Below are positions 22,131 to 33,962 of a DNA stretch of 64,000 nt, piece by piece. How positions within the stretch are numbered: the first letter of the stretch is position 1; every line of letters starts with the position of its first letter. Origin of the DNA: Carnegiea gigantea (taxonomy: Eukaryota > Streptophyta > Magnoliopsida > Caryophyllales > Cactaceae). Below the pieces are notes generated by a model, which saw only the letters and a list, made by a program, of their open reading frames with translations, searched no databases and was not told the DNA's origin. A program made the position numbers and the translations under genes. Location: positions 229,177 through 293,176 of the forward strand of contig JAKOGI010000541.1 of assembly GCA_029747015.1 (NCBI GenBank). The letters run 5' to 3'.

Positions 22131-22900
22131 AAAAAAAACTATGTTGGCCTTAGTATGGGCAATCAAGAAGCTTAGACATTGCATGTTAACCCATGAGGTA
22201 CATGTGGTAGCACCAATGGACTCGATAAGGTATTTACTTCAGCATTTAGTGATGAGGGGCAAGGTACTCAGGTGGATGGTAATGTTGTTACAGTTTGATC
22301 TACATTACATCCTACAGAAGTCCATTAAAGGTAAACTCATGTCTAGCTTCTTAACAGACCTGCTATCCAAGGTTCAATAGGAGGATTCTTTTTTATTTCC
22401 CCGATGAGAAAGTCCTTGAGGTAGAAGAAGATATATGGATAATGTTCATTAATAGGGCTTTGAATCAAAAGGATTTAGCATAAGCATCCTTTTAGTGGCT
22501 CCTGAAGGGGCACATACCCCTATTTCAGTCAAATTAGAGTTTGAGATTACTAGTAATGTGGCCGAGAATGAAGGTTGTATTATAGGTTACAAGCTTCTAT
22601 AGAAATAGGACTAAAGAATCTGCGAGCGTATACGGAAACTCCAACTTGATAATTAATCAAATCTCTTAAAAGTGGAAAGTAAAAAGTGAACCCTTGGCAC
22701 CATACCAACCTCATCTGGTGGGCCTTACCAAGAACTTTACTCACATCACTTATATCTCACTTGGGAAGATAACCAATTTGCGGATGCTCTGGCAAAATTA
22801 ACTCTAATGATCAATATTCCTAATGGCATTCATTTGATGCCACTAGCAGTAAAAAGGAGAAATAAGCCAACCCATTGTTATACCATTGAAGTATGCAGTG
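22131..22900 (+). pseudogene. RNase H region of element B
   Basis: LALVWAIKKLRHCMLTHEV and RYLLQHLVMRGKVLRWMVML belong to the RT-RNase H connection of Tat elements. A second RNase H-like stretch around 22500-22880 shows remnants such as FADALAKL near 22780 (the A-D-A-L motif). Frameshifts are frequent. Confidence 0.65.
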
Positions 22901-24155
22901 TAGACCTCATCGCTTGGTATTATGATATTTACTAGTACTTAACAAAGTAAAAATACCTACCAAGGTCGACCTCAAAAGCTCAACGAGTGTTAAGGTTCCT
23001 AGCCTCATAATATTAAAAGGAAAATGGAAAGTTGTATAAAAAGGGGATTTGGGTATAAACTATGTTGTGTAACACAAGAAGCATAAGAAATCATGAAAGA
23101 ATTTCGTGGTGGGGAATCTGGGCTAAATGAATAGCTGAATACTGGTCGAAAGGGTCCAAAGGGTGGGGTGTTTTTTATCTATAATAGAAATAGACTGCTA
23201 TGCATATGTAAGAAGATGTCATAAGTGCTAGGTGTATGGTAACTTGTACCCTCAGCTTCCCTCCTTCCTCTCAACATTGACTTCCTATAGCCCTTTTCAG
23301 TGAGAGAAATCAACATTATTGGAAATATTACACCAAAAAGGATAGGTGGACACGAATAGCTGCTTGTAGTAATTGATTACTTTACAAAGATAGGTAAAAG
23401 CGACCTCTTACACTAAAATCACTTCAAAGCATGTGGCTAAGTTCTTCCTCGATAACATTATATATGGATACAGCAAGCCATATGAAGTAATAAGTGATCA
23501 CGAGAGCCAGTTTAAAAAGAAAGTAGCAGCCTTACTTAAAAAGTATAAGATTCAACAACACAAATCATTTCCTTTTTGTCCTCAGGCATATGGAGTAGTC
23601 AAAGAAGCTAGTTAGAATGTCTATAGATTAATCAAGAAAATGGCTGAGAATTATAAAAATTGACATTACAAACTCCCATTTTCTTTATGGGGATATAGAA
23701 TGCCGATTTGTACTTCCACAGGAGCAGCACCACACCCCTTAGTATATAGAATAGAAGCGGTACTTCCAATCGAAATATCAATACCCTTACTTAGGGTAAT
23801 TGTGGAAAGCCAAATCTCAAAGCTGGGGTGGGTAAAGGCTCGTTATGAAGAGTTAGTGATGCTAGATGAAAAAAAACAATAAGGGTGCTATATAATGTTC
23901 AAATTTACCAAGCTTGGATTTTAAGAACTTTTAACAAGAAAGTTAAGCCAAGGGACGTTCAGGAAGGTAATATGGTCTTAAAGAAGATAAGGGCACCAAT
24001 ATAGGATACAAGAGGAAAGTTTAAGCCTAATTGGCTATGCCCATACATCATAAAAAAATCTTGCTAGAAGGAGTAGTAAAGCTTATAGATATGATGGAGA
24101 GGAATATACTTAGTATACTAATCTTAATCAATTGAAGAAGTATTATACCTAGCAA
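22901..24155 (+). pseudogene. Integrase of element B, broken
   Basis: Zinc-module remnants near 23150-23250, core pieces VVIDYFTKI and KFFLDNIIYGYSKPYEVISD (the second catalytic Asp in ISD is present), then FPFCPQAYGVVKEAS (the catalytic Glu of VVE is Lys, with Glu shifted one residue). Next come TGAAPHPLVYRIEAVLPIEI and ARYEELVMLDEK. It ends NLNQLKKYYT, the usual last residues of Tat pol. Stops at 23616 and elsewhere make it non-functional. Confidence 0.8.
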
Positions 24156-24789
24156 GTTCACAATATTTTCCTTTGAAGTCCACAGTACGCTTCAAGAGTA
24201 AATGAGTTTTGACTTTTCCCTTTAGTTGGACCAGTAACAGGTTCGGCCCGTGCTAGGCCCATAGAAAATATAAATACGTGTAAATAAATAAATATAGGAC
24301 TAATGAAGTATGAAGGCCTGATTTTGTACGTCAGACATATAAAAAGCCCTAATGACCTGGTCTAATCACTTATTATTTGCATACTCATTCCTTTAAAAAA
24401 AAATAGGAGCCCAAGTGAACTGCCATGATTGAAAGAAGTAGGCCCAATGGGCTAGTCATGGGAAAACTGGTTGGTTTCCGTTGTAGAAACTGGGTCGGGT
24501 TCTCAGTAAACATGGGCCAGCCTCCCTTACGGTAAGTTAGGCCAGACTCTAATTATTACCAGTAGAAACAAAACAGGGTCATGCAATTAGAAAAAAGTTC
24601 AAACATAAGGGCTTGCAATAATGATAATAAGAACAAAAATATAGTACTTTTATTGTTATCTAAAACTTATAAAGCATAGAAGTTAAAACGCAGGTGCTGG
24701 TAGCATACTACTATGAGAAAGCATTAAAAAGCTTATTTTAAAACAAGAGGTAAAGGTAAAATTCCTAACCCTTTAATTTTTTGTCTTTC
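24156..24789. other. Non-coding region behind pol of element B
   Basis: About 630 bp with no protein similarity. It lies between the end of pol and the start of the antisense coding remnants. Confidence 0.5.
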
Positions 24790-26240
24790 ATGATCGATGG
24801 TGCTATCTATTGGGGGTGGGTAGGATCCTTAGCTTTCTTTCTCCTAATTTAAGACAAGTTATACTCAAGTGTTCGTTTCTTAGTGGCATTCTTGTTAGCA
24901 TAAAGAACCTTCCTTGCCTTAGCGTTATGCTCGGTCATCCACTCCAAATAATGCTAAGAGATATATAGGAAGCGTTGGATGGATTGCATCACAGCGATAG
25001 GACAATGAAGTCAGTAGTGTTTATGCGAGCAGGATCGTTCTTGTAGTTCCTGGGACCAATGCAATCTACTGTAAGGATACATTATCTTTGACCAAATTAT
25101 CTCATTACTCAACTTGTGAAAAATAAGTCCCCCTGAATAAGATAATAAAATGGACATAAGGAAGAGTTCCCCCATTGGTCAGAAATTATCATATACACAA
25201 CCCATAAACTACCAAACAGAGAGGAGGATCCTTCTCTAAGACACTAAGCCAGCTCACCATAGATCGATATTTGAATAGTCTCTTCCTTTGGCACAATTAC
25301 AAGATTAGGTGTTTATCCATATTCGTTGGAACTTTTGTCAACCTCAGATGCCCCAATAGCCAAAATCTGCACATAAAAGAAGTGAGAAAAAGGATAAAGA
25401 AGAGTCACCGAGGCCCAAGGAATACTGACTAGGTTCTTTGGCCTAAAAAAAGATGGGAAAAGGAGAAAAATAGAATAGAAAGAAAAATAAAGAAAAGAGA
25501 AGAAATAAGTCAGGCCAAAGTGGAAACTCAGCTGGGTTCCTTAGCCCAATGGGCTTCAAAACTACTTGTAGCAGGAACGGACTTCCCAAAAAGAATTAAC
25601 CTGAAAGATGGTGGAAACGGCCTAGGTATAGTATGGTCTTAACAACAAATGACATTTGTGTTTGGTCGTGACGCAGTACTTCTTCTACACTCAAACACCA
25701 TTGGTCCTCTTTTTACTGAACCACCAACGACAAGTAGAAAGGTCCCGAGATGACAAAGGAGGTTAGCTTTATAACTATATATGTCATCAAGAGCTGATTA
25801 TTCTTTGAAAATAGGAATCAATGCCACAAAGTCCACTTTGTCCCCAAAGAGTGTGGTGGCCACATCCTGCTTACTTAGACCTAAGACACGACTGAATTCA
25901 GAAGATAAATCCCTTGGGATATAAGGCAGAATAGGAGGATAATAGATGGGGAAACCAATATTAAAACTAGTTTCCTCAACTAATGGACACAATTCGTCCA
26001 TCCTGACATGGAAGACATGAACTTCAAAATCTTAGAAAGTAGAAGCAGCATAAGCACGTGGCAAGATATCTTAACTTGGTGCAGGCCATGGAGACCATTC
26101 AAGTTAAGGCTCCTAAGATAGTGCTTATCCATAGAATTAAGGAAAAGGAGCTCGGAAGTCAGCACCTTTTCAAAAGATATCAAGCTTTTTTGAGCTTATG
26201 AGATCACATTACTAATTGATAGAACTCAAACAGCGGATAA
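24790..26240 (-). pseudogene. Antisense extra frame of element B, conserved segment
   Basis: Minus-strand pieces include DELCPLVEETSFNIGF, YYPPILPYIPRDLSSEFSRV, LGLSKQDVATTLFGDKVDF and ALDDIYSYKANLLCHLG (26001-25700). The last recognisable piece (NYKNDPAR...TTDFIVLSL) lies near 25050-24990. I recognise it as the extra-frame type of Tat elements with plant mobile-domain character, but function is unknown. Stops occur throughout. It may be the second half of the frame at 27250-28010 rather than a separate one. Confidence 0.5.
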
Positions 26241-27249
26241 CTTTAATTAATAGCTACAGGAAAAGCTAATAAAAGTCCAAGTAGAATTCGGGCAACTCTC
26301 CGAAGGAACCGGTCGAGATGGCTAATAGTCGAGTCCAGATTACACTTAGTAGAATACCAAGCCTAAGTGGGACTCGGCAAAGTGGCCCAATGGAGAACCG
26401 GGCACAGTCACGGGACCTTTTTTTGCCACTTTTATTTTTATTTTGCCCTCATCGCTTGTAAACTTCGGTTACTTATAATTTGGAAGTTATTCAATAAAAT
26501 CTTCAAATTATCTCTTAGGACTATAAAGCTGTTAAGTACTCATTATATACTTTTTGTTTTATGCCTTTTTTATTTTTGGGGGGAATGGAGGCTAATGTGC
26601 ATTAGAGTCATAATAGGCATGCATAAAATTTGCACGAAGCTAGCATTCAGTAAAAGTATTGTTACATTACAGCATCATAGTGAAAGCATCATACATGACC
26701 TAATGAGTTGCCGTTACTAATTATCTAGGAACCTACTGCTACTTCCACTAAAGAAGTAGTTAGCATGGCTTGAGGCACACCCAAAATCAATTGAAGCACA
26801 ATTGGTGCTTAGATCAGCTTGAGGATTGCCCCTCGGGGCCCCAAGAATGGTACGGAGGATCATCATGCACCATCCCAGATGACGAACCACCATATAAAAT
26901 GCAAGGCACGTAGGGTTCTCTCAAGGAGATGGACGAAGCATAAGGATCCTCAAGGTTGTAAATTTAAAGCGGTTCCACCTCTAATAGTGAGTCTAGACAT
27001 AGGCTGCTTTCATTGGCAAGTTATGATTTAGGAATATCTTGAGGCCTTGTAAAAGAACACCTTATGAAACAACAAGCACGAGACCTCTATGGCCTAACAT
27101 AGTCTTAAAGGGAGTAATATGCAAAATCAACTTAAGGGAGTAACTCACCTCATTTGTTTAAGGATGACGACAGGTAAAAAGGTTTACAAATGCCCTCTTT
27201 ATGGAGTGGAGATCACACACAATCAGTTTAGATTATTGACGGTTGTACT
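26241..27249. other. Intervening region of element B
   Basis: No convincing protein. T-rich stretch with TTTATTTTTATTTTGCC near 26425-26445. It may contain an untranslated end of the sense or antisense transcript. Confidence 0.4.
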
Positions 27250-28010
27250 GAAAAGAAGAAATAATCAGTGAAAGACCAGAAAGTATTCATAAAACCAACG
27301 CAGTAGAATAAAACAGCTAGTGTGAAATGCTATCGACTACAAATGGAAGTAAAAGGGAGAAAAAAAATCAGTACCTCGATAACTCTCCATAAACCCCCAG
27401 GGGGTATATTCGTACATTATGTCCGATGAGTTCGCTTAATTTTTTGCATCCCTAGTGCTTTCTACGAATGAGGGTGAAATATGTAGGAACTCCCTATTTC
27501 AAGTTTCTTGCTCTATTCACGTCAACCAAGTTGACTAAGAATCGAAATGACAACAGTTACCAAGATAAACAAAGATGTTCATGCTAAGAAGAAGAGTGAG
27601 AATGATACGAGATTGCTTCTCAGGCAAATGTTGTCCCCACCGCTCATTGCCATGCTTCAAGTCGACAAGAATGCTATGTGAGAAATGATCTTCATAAGGA
27701 ATGGATTCCATGATAGGATATGGGTGTGAAAATCTTCTTGGTATGCTAACGGTTACCTTATAAATCCAAGACCCGTTAGCACAACAAAATCGAACGGAGT
27801 AATAGTCATTTCATCATGTGTGAGGTAAAAGTTAGTGGTGTCCCAAAATCTTCCAACCACACCAAGACGCAATGATTAGTTACGTTCGCTGCAACATTTA
27901 ATCCATTATAGATGACACCGAGCCCTACATGCTCCAACAATCGGATTTGAACTCTTCAAGGTCCTAGTTCCCTTATAAATTTCTTGCAGGCACCCACACC
28001 CCTAACATCC
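27250..28010 (-). pseudogene. Antisense plant-mobile-domain frame of element B
   Basis: In minus orientation the frame at 27757-27858 reads GRFWDTTNFYLTHDEMTITP followed by FDFVVLTGLGF. This is the clearest signature of the plant mobile domain (aminotransferase-like PMD family): FWD-T-NTF, DEMTITP-DF and LTGL. Further pieces (LAYQEDFHTHILSWN) follow. A possible intron occupies 27374-27248: the minus strand has GAG|GTACTG at the donor and a pyrimidine-rich CTTCTTTTCAG acceptor. Role in the element is unknown. Upstream of 28010 the frame is lost. Confidence 0.6.
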
Positions 28011-28599
28011 ACACCTCTCACGCTGATCAGAAGCCTAAGTTGAAACTGTGCAACTAGAATTGATGAGAATTGGTAATTGGTGGGTCTGCTTGATTATGTG
28101 GCAACAAAAAGCTTGAAAACAAGTTCATTTAATACTTGTGTATTATGAGATTTTAATATTTACGAGGAAGATGTGAATTTTTGACAGATACTGAAAGTAA
28201 ATATACCTTTAGCTTAGAGTCTCCTATCCCCTTGGTGCAACAATATCTTGGGAACATAGAAGATAGATAAAATTGGCCTCGTGTTTTGATTCAGAAGATA
28301 TCTTTTATCATTATTAATGTTACATAATTGCTGATTTTATGATTTATTTTGCACATGTGCACACACATGGGTATGTTCTGATATAATTTCGATTGATGAC
28401 CATATTTTAACTATCCCTTGTTGTTTCGTGAATTAACTAATCGACCAAGTATAATTCACCACCTAGATCAATTTATTTATTTTAATTATCATTTATGAAA
28501 TTGTTAATCTAAGTAATGTGACTTTATTTTTCATATCTAAGTAAGAGTTCTTGTATTATTATTAAGCGTGATTAAATTCTTCTATTTGTTTTTATTTTA
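28010..28599. repeat. Duplicated segment, copy 1 left part
   Basis: Matches 47708-48238 in the same orientation. Shared landmarks are TAATTGGTGGGTC, TATGAGATTTT-ATATTTAC, CTTAGAGTCTC-TATCC, TATAATTCACCACCTAGAT and AGAGTTCTT. It contains no reading frame of note. Nature unknown. Confidence 0.8.
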
Positions 28600-29542
28600 A
28601 TGTACTTACTACTGCAAAAACCTCATGCGATGCATGAGAAAGCTCACAATTTTTTAAAGTGCAATAATTATTTGAAATTTGATAGTAAGAATATCATAAT
28701 AAGAATGTGTCAAAAGGAAAAGACTCTTTACCACAAAAAAATTGATAATATTCTCTTAGACTCTCGTACACTAAGCAAATTTATATTGCAATAATAATAT
28801 GTGATATAGGTAATACACTCTTGGCACCGTTAATTGTTGATACCGGTTTGGACTCTTGTCCTTTGGAAATCAAAAGCAAATTGATACCTTTTGGTGGTAA
28901 ATTTTGGTGATTTTTTATGTGCACGATCTATAACAGTCTACATGGTCACCAATATCCTACATTTATATTTACGTTTATGTTAAAGTGGATAGGAAAAAAA
29001 AAATAATGATGAAATCAAATGTCTTCTATTATTTCTTGATAATAATAATTGTGTTTTGATGGCATATAACAAATGCAATATTAGAATATGTATATGACTA
29101 TTTATTTTTATTATATTCCATATTATTATCCAAAGTTTGGTAAAAATTAGAAATCAGATATGCCCAATCGATTATCTATAACTAGTGCTTTTGTTTTATT
29201 ATAATATAATATATTTTCTTTTTGGTAATATTGGAAGCACCATTAGTACTGCAATATAATTTTTTTGAGTAGAAGTAATATAATACAATGTTTTATCATC
29301 ATTGAGTGTTATGTTTTTCTATTTGAAGATAAAACCATTGGAATTATAATTAAATTTATAAAATCTTTTTTTTTGAAAGAAAACTTCCATCTATAATTAC
29401 CTACCTCCTGTTTTTTTTTTTAAATTTAAAACTATTAATTATCTTAGAGACTTTGTGGGAATGATACATGTCAAAAGTTCAGGGAATTTATTTTGTGTTA
29501 ATATGTATGTATGCATGTATGTATGTATGTACATATATTTAC

Positions 29543-29584
<42 letters not shown>

Positions 29585-29688
29585 TATATATATATATATA
29601 TTATACACATATACATATATATATACATATACACACCACACACACACACACACATATATATATACACACACACACCACACACACACAC

Positions 29689-29752
<64 letters not shown>

Positions 29753-29788
29753 ACATACATATATACATATACATATACACATATATAC

Positions 29789-29863
<75 letters not shown>

Positions 29864-29927
29864 TACACACACACACACACACATAATATATATATATATG
29901 TATGTATGTATGTTATGTATGTATGTA

Positions 29928-29978
<51 letters not shown>

Positions 29979-30058
29979 TGCGCACACACACACGCACACA
30001 CATATGTATATATAAGTGTGTGTGTGTATATATTAATATATATATATATATCTGTGTG

Positions 30059-30143
<85 letters not shown>

Positions 30144-30180
30144 GTATATATAGGGGGAGGGGGAGAGAGAGAGGCATATG
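28600..30180. mobile_element. 1.6 kb insert in copy 1, microsatellite-bearing
   Basis: Absent from the paralogous copy at 48238-48245, so it is an insertion here or a deletion there. The left end has TACTTACTACTGCAAAAACC and a CTCATGCGATGCATGAG palindrome, loosely like the start of some plant Helitrons. The 3' side is the microsatellite ending in GGGGGAGGGGGAGAGAGAGA. No terminal inverted repeat, target duplication or protein was identified. Confidence 0.45.
29514..30140. repeat. Compound AT/AC/GT microsatellite
   Basis: Roughly 630 bp of (TA)n, (CA)n, (GT)n and GTAT runs, with the same ACACACCACACAC interruption as the array at 8434-8751 (near 29632 and 29672). The Tyr/Ile/Cys-Val frames here are repeat translations. 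Confidence 0.95.
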
Positions 30181-30705
30181 TATTGGCTATTTTAGGTCAT
30201 ATTATCTTACTTTACCTGTAATTCTTTTCCTCTTTTTTTGGTTACATGAAGTATTTAACAATTTGACATCAGAGATTAGTAAAAAAATAAGGAAGAATAA
30301 TTGTGAATCTAACCCTAGTCCTAGACTTCAATTCATTAACATTTACGATATGAATTGAAATTATTCTTTTTTTTTGCCTGGAAGAACAAGTAAACACATA
30401 ACCTCCACTCCTGGGTATGCTAAGCATCCAAATTCCTCACAACCACTAAATTTTACATTTTTACTCGTGAACAAAATACCCTTAAACTTCCTTATTGGCC
30501 ATGGATTATAATTGTAATTCACATCCTCTATTCTCGATTACCTTCAAAGGATAGCATTTTCTCATTATTCCTTTTCCTTAATTAAATCTTAGAATTGCTC
30601 AATCTAGAATTTAAAAGTGTGAACATATTCTATAGACAATACTTGGTTGTCATACTCCAAACCCCTAACATTAAATGACTAAAGATCTCCACCACCTATA
30701 TTTTA
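30181..30705. repeat. Duplicated segment, copy 1 right part
   Basis: Matches 48240-48730. Shared landmarks are CACATAACCTCCACTC, GGGTAT-CTA-GCATCC, TTTTACTCGTGAACAAAA and ACATATTCTATAGACAA. No gene seen. It ends just before copia element C. Confidence 0.8.
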
Positions 30706-30717
30706 AATATCAACGCT

Positions 30718-30957
30718 TGTTAGGTTTGAAGAATAGATTGGAGGAGCGGAATTTCTAAGATTGTAGAGAGAACTTAGAGCTTCTCTCACTAGGAAAGGAG
30801 AATGATTACACACAAGTGATATACACAGCTAATGGCTTAAATACATGTGCTGATATGAATAGAAGCAAACAAACCGAGTTAAGTAACTCCTAACGACCTA
30901 TGCTGACTGTACATGACAGAGAAAGGGAGAAAAAACTAATTTATATTTATTCTGACA
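30718..30957 (-). repeat. 3' LTR of copia C
   Basis: 240 bp. On the minus strand it starts TGTCAGAATAAA and ends CTAACA. It matches 35701-35933 except for substitutions and an ACATGTG-containing stretch near 30845 absent from the other LTR. A TTGAGGGGC purine tract lies just upstream at 30958-30968. Confidence 0.9.
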
Positions 30958-31290
30958 GCCCCTCAAGTTGGAGGGTGTAGAGACCCCCAACTTACCAAAC
31001 AAAAAATGATGTCGAGGGCCTTGAAGAAGCTTGGTGAATAAGTCTGCCAATTGAATACCATTGCTAATTTGAGACAAGATGATCAAGCCTTCATGAAGTT
31101 TTTCTCTAACACAATGACAATCAAGCTCTACATGCTTGGTTCTCTCGTGGAATACAGGGTTCTTAGCAATGTAAATTGCGGTCATACTGTCACATTTGAG
31201 AGGAACAGGCAATATAGAAGAAATTTGAAATTCTGAAAGTAATCTGGTGAGCCAAACTAGCTCAGCAGTGGCAGCTCTCATGGATCTGTA
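30958..31290 (-). pseudogene. RNase H end of copia C pol
   Basis: The frame ATAELVWLTRLLSEFQISSI, LKCDSMTAIYIAKNP, FHERTKHVELDCHCVREKL, NGIQLADLFTKLLQG is the C-terminal RNase H of Ty1/copia. The key residues visible are Asp in CDSMTAI and Asp in LDCHCVR, with TKHVELDCH and QLADLFTK as the family signatures. It runs almost to the 3' LTR, as in intact elements. Confidence 0.9.
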
Positions 31291-32510
31291 TTTAGCTTCA
31301 GCAGAAGATAGCGCTACTATGGGCTGCTTTTTGGGCTTCCAAGATATCGGACTCCCTCCTAATATGATAAAGAAACCACCAATGGACCTCCTGGTACAAG
31401 GACATTGAGCCTAGTCAGAGTCACAAAAAGCTTCAAGTATGAAATCATCTCTGTTGTTAACACACAACCCTTGAGATAGATCGTTACTGACATATCCTAG
31501 AGTAGTAAAGCTGCTGTTAGATGATCCTGAGTAGGAGCCTGAAGAAATTGGCTCAAATACTAAACTGAGCATGAGAGATCAGGCCTGGTGTTTGTGAGCT
31601 AATTCAACTTACATACCAACTTTCTGTAAACAGAAGGATCAGCCAAGAGTGCAGAAGAACCAGCAGCTATGGGAGGTATCCTCATAGGACATGTATTTGA
31701 GGGTAAAGAATCATACTTGTATTCTTGAATAAGATCCTGGGCAAATTTTCTGTGAGAGAGAACCACCCAAACAAAAACATGTAAAACAACAAGGATCACA
31801 ATGGAGGAATTATGAATTTTAATCATGAACTATTGATCTATAAAAAGTTTCAATGCAAATATCTCAGTAGGATCATTCCCAGTGATGATAATGTCATCCA
31901 CACAAGCAACAAGGATCACAATGGAGGAATTATGAACTTTATAAAACAAGGAATAATCATTCCTTGAGTGTTAAAACCTAATAAATCTGAGAGTGTCTTA
32001 GAGTTTTGCATACCATTATCTGGGGGCTTGTTTCAAGCCATAAAGAGATTTTTTTAGCCGACAGAGCATGTTGGGATGAGGGATATCCAGCCCAGGTGGA
32101 CATACCAAATAGATTTCTTCATCTAGATCCCCATGATGAAAGGTATTATTACCATCCAATTAATGCATAGGCCACCCCTTTTTGACTGCTGTGGCTATAA
32201 GGTTTCTGATGGTAGTTATTTTGGCCACATGAGAGAATGTTTTTATATAATCAGTGCCTTCTTTCTGAGTGAAACCTCTAACAACCATTGTAGCCTTCCA
32301 CCTTTTAACAGCACTATCTACCTTGTACTTGACTTTATACATCCATTTACAACTAATGGGTTTCTTTCTTGGGGGTAAAAGTACCAAATCCCAAGTACCA
32401 TTAGCATCTAAAGCCTCAAACTCCTTCTTCATGGCCTCTTGCCAAATTGGTTGATTTACAGCTTCTGCATATCTGAGTAGCTCTCTCATAGTTTCCAAGT
32501 TTGTTAACAA
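31291..32510 (-). pseudogene. Reverse transcriptase of copia C, broken
   Basis: WQEAMKKEFEALDANGTWDL, CKWMYKVKYKVDSAVKRWKA, GFTQKEGTDYIKTFSHVAK and [20 protein letters not shown] are Ty1/copia RT motifs in order. The active site at 31893-31904 reads C-V-D-D instead of Y-V-D-D. A 30 bp stretch is duplicated 120 bp apart (31787-31816 and 31907-31936) and replaces the DLG-LHYFLGIEV segment. Other stops are at 32160 and 31845. Confidence 0.85.
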
Positions 32511-32519
32511 AGTATGAGC

Positions 32520-32825
32520 TTAAGCAGATGGGACATTGTCACCAGTTGTAGAAACACTATAACAAATGGAGGTGATAGTATTTAAGCAATAATCTTTTCC
32601 ATCAAAATATTTATGAGCAGAGGAGCACATGTAGTCTTTAAGATATGGTGGAGGTTTATGGGTTCTGGTAGATCTCCCGGTAGATTCAACAAATTTGATA
32701 ATGGTGTCATGAGGTGAAGAATTGGAAGAATAAGAGTTTGAAGACTGAGTGTTTGGGATGAAGTACGAGTGTAACCCTATGTTTTCGGAGTTTGAAGACA
32801 TGGGTTGAGGTATAAGAGATGAAAT
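32520..32825 (-). pseudogene. Integrase-RT linker of copia C
   Basis: Low-complexity Ser/Asn-rich linker (SSNSENIG, SSNSYSSNSSPHDT) ending STGRSTRTHKPPPYLKDYMC, a common copia linker form with R-x-R-KPP-YLKDY. No catalytic role. Confidence 0.7.
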
Positions 32826-33962
32826 TTATGTTGCTATGGGAGTGTCAACATACTGGAAACCAACGACAGGTTGTTCTTGTGATGGAGCAGAATGACATTG
32901 AGAGATAGATTCATAGAAAGGAAACAGTCTAGGAAAATTGCCTTTGGTAAAAGTCTGATATAGTATCACATGCTTATGGAATATGACATCCCTAGAAACA
33001 AACACTTTGTTAGTTTCTAGGTTTAACAGCTTGTATGCCTTCTGTCCAAAGGGGTATCCCAAAAACACACAAGGAATAGCTCTTGTCTGAAATTTATCCG
33101 TGCTAGCCTTTAAAGTAGATGCATAACACAAACAACCAAAAACCTTAAGGTCTGCATAGCTGGGAATTACTCCACATAACAGTTGATAGGGGCTAAGACC
33201 TTTGAGCAATTTAGAGGGGAATATGTTGGTGAGATATGTAACAGCTAGGACACACTCTCCCCAATACTTTAAGGGTAATCCAGAATGAAATAAAAGAGCT
33301 CCAGATGTTTCAAGAAGATGCTTATGTTTTTTCTCAACCACTCCATTCTATTCGGATGTCCCAACACAGCTAGATTGATGCACAATCCCTTTTGAAGAGA
33401 AAAAAGCTATGGCCTCATTGCTACTACCTAATTCAAAGGCATTATTTGATCTTATGGTCTAGACAGTGGCATGATGCTATGTTTTGACCATACCTATAAA
33501 AACTATAATCAAAGGCAAAGCATTGCTTTTATAGGCAAGAAGGTGAGTCCAAGTGGACCTGCTGTAATCGCCTGCTATAGTCATGAAATATCTATAACCA
33601 TTGTATGTCTGTATATGATATGGGCCCCATAAATCAATATGTATTAGCTTAAAGACATAAGTGCTATGTATCTAACTATGGGAAAAAGGGAGTCTGTGTT
33701 GTCGAGCCTTGGAACAAACATAAAATTGTTTTATTAACTGACTGGAAATGGAACCATACAACAAGCCTAAACTCTAAAGCTTGTGAAAAGGAAGATGTCC
33801 TAGTCTAGCGTACCAAACAAAGGTGTTATCATGCTGAATGCTAGCATTATAAACAAACTGACTTGTGTCATCAGTAAACATAGGTCTTGATCCCTTATTA
33901 TCAATCAAATATGACTCAAAAATATCTGGAACCTTATGCTTATATTCAGGCCTTGAAGACAA
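32826..33962 (-). pseudogene. Pre-integrase and integrase of copia C, broken
   Basis: The GAG-pre-integrase module ends FVWYARLGHLPFHKL at 33774. The integrase core lies in 33770-33342 with a stop. The C-terminal part (33341-32826) begins near the catalytic Glu region (VEKKHKHLLE) and continues LPLKYWGECVLAVTYLTN, PSYADLKVFGCLCYAS, CVFLGYPFGQKAYKLLNLE and VFVSRDVIFHK. These are the standard Ty1/copia landmarks. Integrase would join cDNA to the chromosome. Confidence 0.85.

Larger units (their letters stand above)
17981..28010 (+). mobile_element. Ty3/gypsy Tat-lineage element B, heavily decayed
   Basis: Plus-strand gag, protease, RT, RNase H and integrase in Tat-type order (18105-24155), then about 3.9 kb with coding remnants on the opposite strand (24790-26240 and 27250-28010). 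Such antisense extra frames behind pol are known in Tat-lineage elements. Stops are frequent throughout. No 3' LTR is recognisable: at about 28010 the sequence changes to a segment repeated at 47708-48740. Confidence 0.75.

Noticed and set aside
26367..26720. 117-codon plus-strand frame
   Set aside because: Hydrophobic translation of T-rich non-coding sequence; no motif and no support.
29468..30358. 296-codon plus-strand frame and several minus-strand frames
   Set aside because: Mostly translated (TA)n, (CA)n and (GT)n; the composition is purely repeat-derived.
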